Assembly (NCBI GenBank): GCA_963751615.1
Contig: CAVVVG010000007.1
Coordinates: 525,720-589,719 of the forward strand
Direction: 5' to 3'
Source: Palsa-892 sp963751615
GTDB taxonomy: Bacteria; Pseudomonadota; Alphaproteobacteria; Rhizobiales; Xanthobacteraceae
DNA: 64,000 nt
Every line of letters begins with the position of its first letter. Position 1 is the stretch's first letter. A program made the position numbers and the translations under genes. The notes beneath the pieces were generated by a model. That model was given only the letters and a program-made list of their open reading frames with translations. It ran no database searches and was not told where the DNA came from. This document shows, in pieces, positions 60,767-64,000 of the stretch.

Positions 60767-62011
60767 ATGAACATCAATCGTCGTACTGTTGTAAAGGGCG
60801 CGCTCGCCACGAGCGCCGCCATGCTGGCACCCCGTGTTTCCTACGCGCAGACCCCACCATTCAAAATCGGATTGCTGACCGTGAAAACCGGACCGCTGGC
60901 GCAGGGCGGTACACAAATGGAACAGGGTATCCTCACGTTCCTGACGGAAAAGAATAATTCGCTGGCCGGACGTAAGATCGAATTCATCTCGGCCGATACC
61001 GGCGGCAATCCGGCCGGCGCTAAGACCAAGGCGCAGGAATTGGTTGAACGCGACAAGGTCAACGTGATCCTGGGCCCGCTCGCCGCCTTCGAATTGCTGG
61101 CGATCACCGATTACGTACGCGACAACGCGACGCCGCTCATCAGCCTCGCCGCCGCCGAAGACGTTACCCAGCGCAAGGCCAATCCCTTCATCATCCGTCC
61201 GTCTGCAACCTCCGCGCAGTGCTGTCATGCGATGGGCGACTACGCGGCGAAGGAGCTGAAGTTCAAACGCGCCGCGACGATCTCGGAAGATTTCGCCTTT
61301 GGCTACGAGCAGATGGCAGGCTTCCAGCGCGCGTTCGAGGACGGTGGCGGTAAGGTGGTGAAGAAGCTGTGGCCGCCTTTGGTCACGCCAGATTACACGC
61401 CTTACATTTTGCAGCTTAGCAATGTCGATTGCGTGTTCAACGGGTTCGCCGGCTCGAATCCGGTGAAATTTATGCGTGCCTATGCCGACCTCGGCGTCAA
61501 ATATAAAATCCCGCTGCTCGCGGGATGGACCGCGATGGACGATGCCTTACTCAAAAGCCTAAGCGACGAAGCAGTCGGCGTGATGTCGGCGGCATGGTAT
61601 TCGTCCGAAATTGATACCCCGAGCAACAAGCGCTTCGTCGAGGCAATGCAGAAGAACTACCTTGTGCTTCCGGGCGGTTATTCCGCAGGCATGTACGTGG
61701 CCGGCCAATGTGTCGAGGCCGCCATCCAAATGCTCGGGGGTGCGGCCGACGACAGAAAGGCGCTCGCCGAGGCATTGCACAAGGTGTCGCTGAGCGATAC
61801 CCCGCGCGGCCCGGTCAAGTTCGACCAATACGGAAACGTCATCGGCGACGTCTTCATTCGCCGCTGCGAACGTAAGGGCGGGCAGCTGGTCAATACTGTG
61901 ATCAAGACCTATCCGAGCGTCAGCCAATTCTGGACCTACGACGAAAAGGCCTTTCTCGCCAATCCGGTCTATTCGCGAGAATATCCACCGGCAAAAAACA
62001 TCGAGCCATAA
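60767..62011 (+). CDS. Branched-chain-amino-acid-type ABC substrate-binding protein (LivK-like)
   Basis: A 414-residue periplasmic binding protein from ATG 60767, with a twin-arginine signal (MNINRRTVVKGALATSAAML, ending near SYAQT). The type-I periplasmic fold carries FKIGLLTVKTGPLAQGGTQM at the start and DKVNVILGPLAAFELLAI for the ligand hinge. Homologues in Bradyrhizobium relatives serve amides, aromatic acids and branched-chain amino acids; the ligand is open. It is followed by the two permeases and an ATPase (livH, livM, livG). Confidence 0.88.
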   Translation: MNINRRTVVKGALATSAAMLAPRVSYAQTPPFKIGLLTVKTGPLAQGGTQMEQGILTFLTEKNNSLAGRKIEFISADTGGNPAGAKTKAQELVERDKVNVILGPLAAFELLAITDYVRDNATPLISLAAAEDVTQRKANPFIIRPSATSAQCCHAMGDYAAKELKFKRAATISEDFAFGYEQMAGFQRAFEDGGGKVVKKLWPPLVTPDYTPYILQLSNVDCVFNGFAGSNPVKFMRAYADLGVKYKIPLLAGWTAMDDALLKSLSDEAVGVMSAAWYSSEIDTPSNKRFVEAMQKNYLVLPGGYSAGMYVAGQCVEAAIQMLGGAADDRKALAEALHKVSLSDTPRGPVKFDQYGNVIGDVFIRRCERKGGQLVNTVIKTYPSVSQFWTYDEKAFLANPVYSREYPPAKNIEP

Positions 62012-62053
62012 GCTAAGCGCTGATCAAATTCCAAAGAGCCTAGAGCAGCCGGT

Positions 62054-62914
62054 ATGAATGTTTGGATCCTGCTGGGAGTAAACAGCATCGCCATGGGCGG
62101 CTTGCTGTTTCTGCTCTCCGCCGGATTCTCTTTGATCTTTGGTTTGATGCGAATTCCCAATTTAATGCACGGCTCCTTTTTCATGTTGGGGGCTTACCTT
62201 GGAGTTACGCTGCTCGCGCGCGGAATGAATTTCTGGCTGGCCGCACTTCTCAGTGGTGCGGCGATGGCCATATTGGGCGCCATTATCGAAAAATTTCTGC
62301 TCAAACGGCTCGCTGGCCGCGAGCTTCCACAAGTCCTGCTCACCCTCGGCTTCTCTTTCATCATTGCCGACCTCTGTCTGATGATTTGGACAGGGGATCC
62401 GTGGCAGCCAACCACCCCTGAACATCTGCGTGGGGCCATTCAGTGGGCCGGGTTTTCCTTCCCACTGTTTCGCCTCGTGATTATCGGCGTTGCCCTGGTG
62501 ATTGCCATTGTCCTCTGGCTGATGATTGATCGGACACGACTGGGGGCAAAAATCCGGGCCGGTGTCGATGATGCTCCGATCGCGCGCGTGGTGGGGATCA
62601 AAGTATCCCGGCTGTTCACGCTGATTTTTGCACTCGGCGCCGCCTTGGCCGGCTTCGGAGGGGTGATCGGCGCACCCTATCTCTCGGTCTATCCCGGTCT
62701 CGACATGGAAATGCTGCCGCTGGCGTTGATCGTAGTGATCCTCGGGGGCAGCGGCAGTTTGATGGGTGCGCTCCTTGGAAGTTTCGTGATCGGCTTTCTG
62801 TTTAATTTTGGGCAGGTGGTCGTTCCGGACCTCGCCTATGTCATTCTGTTCCTGCCGATGGTACTCGTACTCTTGCTTCGCCCGCAGGGCTTGTTTGGCA
62901 AGGTCGTACCATGA
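62054..62914 (+). CDS. livH: ABC transporter permease LivH
   Basis: A 286-residue inner-membrane permease with about eight helices. GFSLIFGLMRIPNLMHGSFF near the N-terminus and VILGGSGSLMGALLGSFVIG near the end are the family motifs that contact the ATPase. Its stop overlaps the livM start by 4 bases (62911-62914). Start ATG 62054. Confidence 0.93.
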   Translation: MNVWILLGVNSIAMGGLLFLLSAGFSLIFGLMRIPNLMHGSFFMLGAYLGVTLLARGMNFWLAALLSGAAMAILGAIIEKFLLKRLAGRELPQVLLTLGFSFIIADLCLMIWTGDPWQPTTPEHLRGAIQWAGFSFPLFRLVIIGVALVIAIVLWLMIDRTRLGAKIRAGVDDAPIARVVGIKVSRLFTLIFALGAALAGFGGVIGAPYLSVYPGLDMEMLPLALIVVILGGSGSLMGALLGSFVIGFLFNFGQVVVPDLAYVILFLPMVLVLLLRPQGLFGKVVP

Positions 62915-63902
62915 GGCCCAAGGCTGTGCACTTTGCGGCGATCGCAGTGGTCGCACTTTTGCTGCTCACGCTGCCGGCCTGGGTCGCAAATTCCTACTAC
63001 ATCAACGTCGCAAGCCAAATTCTATTCTGGGCCATTGCGGCGCTGGGTTTGAATGTCCTCGTGGGCTACGGCGGTCGCGTTTCGCTCGGTCATGCCGCAT
63101 TGTTCGGTATGGCAGGTTACACGACCGGTCTGCTCTTGAACGCCGGTTACGGTCATCTGACTGCGGATCTTTGCGCCATTGCGTTCACGGTACTGACTTC
63201 GGCGGTATTCGCCGTGCTGTCATTGCGATCGACAGGCATCGGTTTTCTGATGATTACCTTAGCACTTGGACAGATTTTATGGGGTATCGCCTATCGCTGG
63301 GCGAGTCTCACCAACGGCGACAACGGCGTCAACGTAACAACACGACCTCAGTTGTTTGGGTTCAGTCTCACGACTGCAAAATCGTTTTATTACGTCACCT
63401 TAATTGCGTTTGTATTGGCAATCATCTCCATGCTCATTTTTGTCCGCTCACCCTTTGGCGCTAGTTTATGTGGGACTCGCGACCAACCGCGGCGAATGAC
63501 CATGCTCGGCTACAATGTCTGGTTGATCCAATTTCTTGCTTTCCTCTTTTCCGGCTTCTGGACCGGTGTCGCCGGACTGTTTTTTGTTTATTACAATCAA
63601 TTCATTAGTCCTCAAGTTATGTCATTACAGACCTCGGCCGAGATTTTGCTCATGGTCATATCTGGAGGCACTGCCACTTTGCTGGCCCTCGATCGCAGGG
63701 GCTGGCATCGTAGTGATCATGAAAAATGTCGCCAGTGCTTATATTGAACGTTGGAATCTCGTGCTCGGCGTAATTTTTGTTCTCATCATTACATTTATGC
63801 CCGAGGGGACTCGTGCCGGGAACGGTGCGGCTTTGGCGATTGGCCTGGCGTCGACCAAGCACGTCCTCTTCATTGAACAAGCAGGCGACGCACGAACCAT
63901 GA
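62911..63902 (+). CDS. livM: ABC transporter permease LivM, two frame breaks
   Basis: The second permease of the Liv-type importer, about 330 residues when repaired. LGLNVLVGYGGRVSLGHAAL and SLRSTGIGFLMITLALGQIL are strongly conserved. Near 63686-63690 one extra base shifts the frame; without it TATLLALD becomes LLALIAGAGIVVIMKNVASA. At 63805-63808 GGGG should be GGG, which restores MPEGLVPGTVRLWRLAW and a stop at 63902. Unrepaired it ends at 63747. Confidence 0.88.
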
Positions 63903-64000
63903 TGGCACTTTCGATTCAATCGCTCTGCAAATCCTTTGGCGGCCAACGGTGTGAGCGCCAACGTAAATCTTGCTGTCGAACCGGGCGAACGCCGGCTCAT
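63899..64000 (+). CDS. livG: ABC transporter ATPase LivG, partial and frameshifted
   Basis: Start of a Liv-type ATPase at ATG 63899 or 63902 (MALSIQSLCKSFGG). The frame breaks at 63948-63949, where GG should be one G, and goes on as QRVSANVNLAVEPGERRLI to the window edge, just before the Walker A Gly-rich loop. It overlaps the livM stop. Confidence 0.8.
   Translation, partial: MMALSIQSLCKSFGGQRCERQRKSCCRTGRTPAH

Noticed and set aside
63656..64000. Minus-strand frame of 114 codons at the right edge
   Set aside because: It is antisense to the repaired livM end and livG start, both well conserved.

Overview
The window looks like chromosomal DNA of an alphaproteobacterium of the order Hyphomicrobiales (Rhizobiales), close to the Bradyrhizobiaceae/Xanthobacteraceae. 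The evidence is a porin with the rhizobial cysteine-containing N-terminus, a feuP-feuQ-ccmE-degP-response regulator-kinase-glnE-PleC-like kinase block that follows rhizobial synteny, a TakP-type TRAP system, an Flp pilin, and possible CtrA half-sites before a cell-cycle-type kinase. No rRNA, complete tRNA, CRISPR array, transposase or phage module was found.

Layout. 1-5.8 kb: a porin cut by the window edge, then an intergenic zone with duplicated 3' pieces of tRNA-Val and dispersed palindromic repeats around a beta-carbonic anhydrase, then cupin, DUF899, a secreted OB-like protein and DUF971. 5.8-13.9 kb: moaA, an anion/Na+ permease, a TRAP transporter with its binding protein on the opposite strand, apbC and a GST. 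13.9-23.4 kb: a cell-cycle-type histidine kinase with a membrane retropepsin, TauE/SafE, dusA, a nitronate-monooxygenase-like enzyme, a CDF exporter and pepN. 23.5-36.9 kb: PleC-like kinase, glnE, a two-component pair, degP, ccmE, an unrecognised helical protein and feuQ/feuP. 37-50 kb: a trypsin-like protease, small secreted and membrane proteins, tspO, an orphan Flp pilin, gamma-glutamyltransferase, an 11-TPR protein, a SulP-STAS-cyclic-nucleotide transporter and an epoxide hydrolase. 50-57 kb: cyclopropane-fatty-acid synthase, KASII, an outer-membrane protein, a Baeyer-Villiger-type monooxygenase and a metallophosphatase. 57-64 kb: two divergent groups, a dehydrogenase/GST/binding-protein/dehydrogenase operon and livKHMG, which together look like uptake and catabolism of an organic acid or aromatic-derived compound.

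Quality warning. At least ten single-base frame breaks hit genes whose two halves are otherwise well conserved (near 8160, 33475, 45515, 46430, 46677, 50825, 54670, 63688, 63806 and 63948). Nine are apparent one-base gains. This bias suggests uncorrected insertion errors in the assembly more than gene decay. It also creates a false 718-codon fusion of an unknown protein with CcmE. Genes are described here as if the breaks were repaired, and each break is noted.

I did not find a convincing new multi-gene system. The least explained items are the helical protein between feuQ and ccmE, the leader region and Gly-rich secreted peptide at 38.1-38.6 kb, and the tRNA-derived repeat pair at 1.3 and 2.6 kb.
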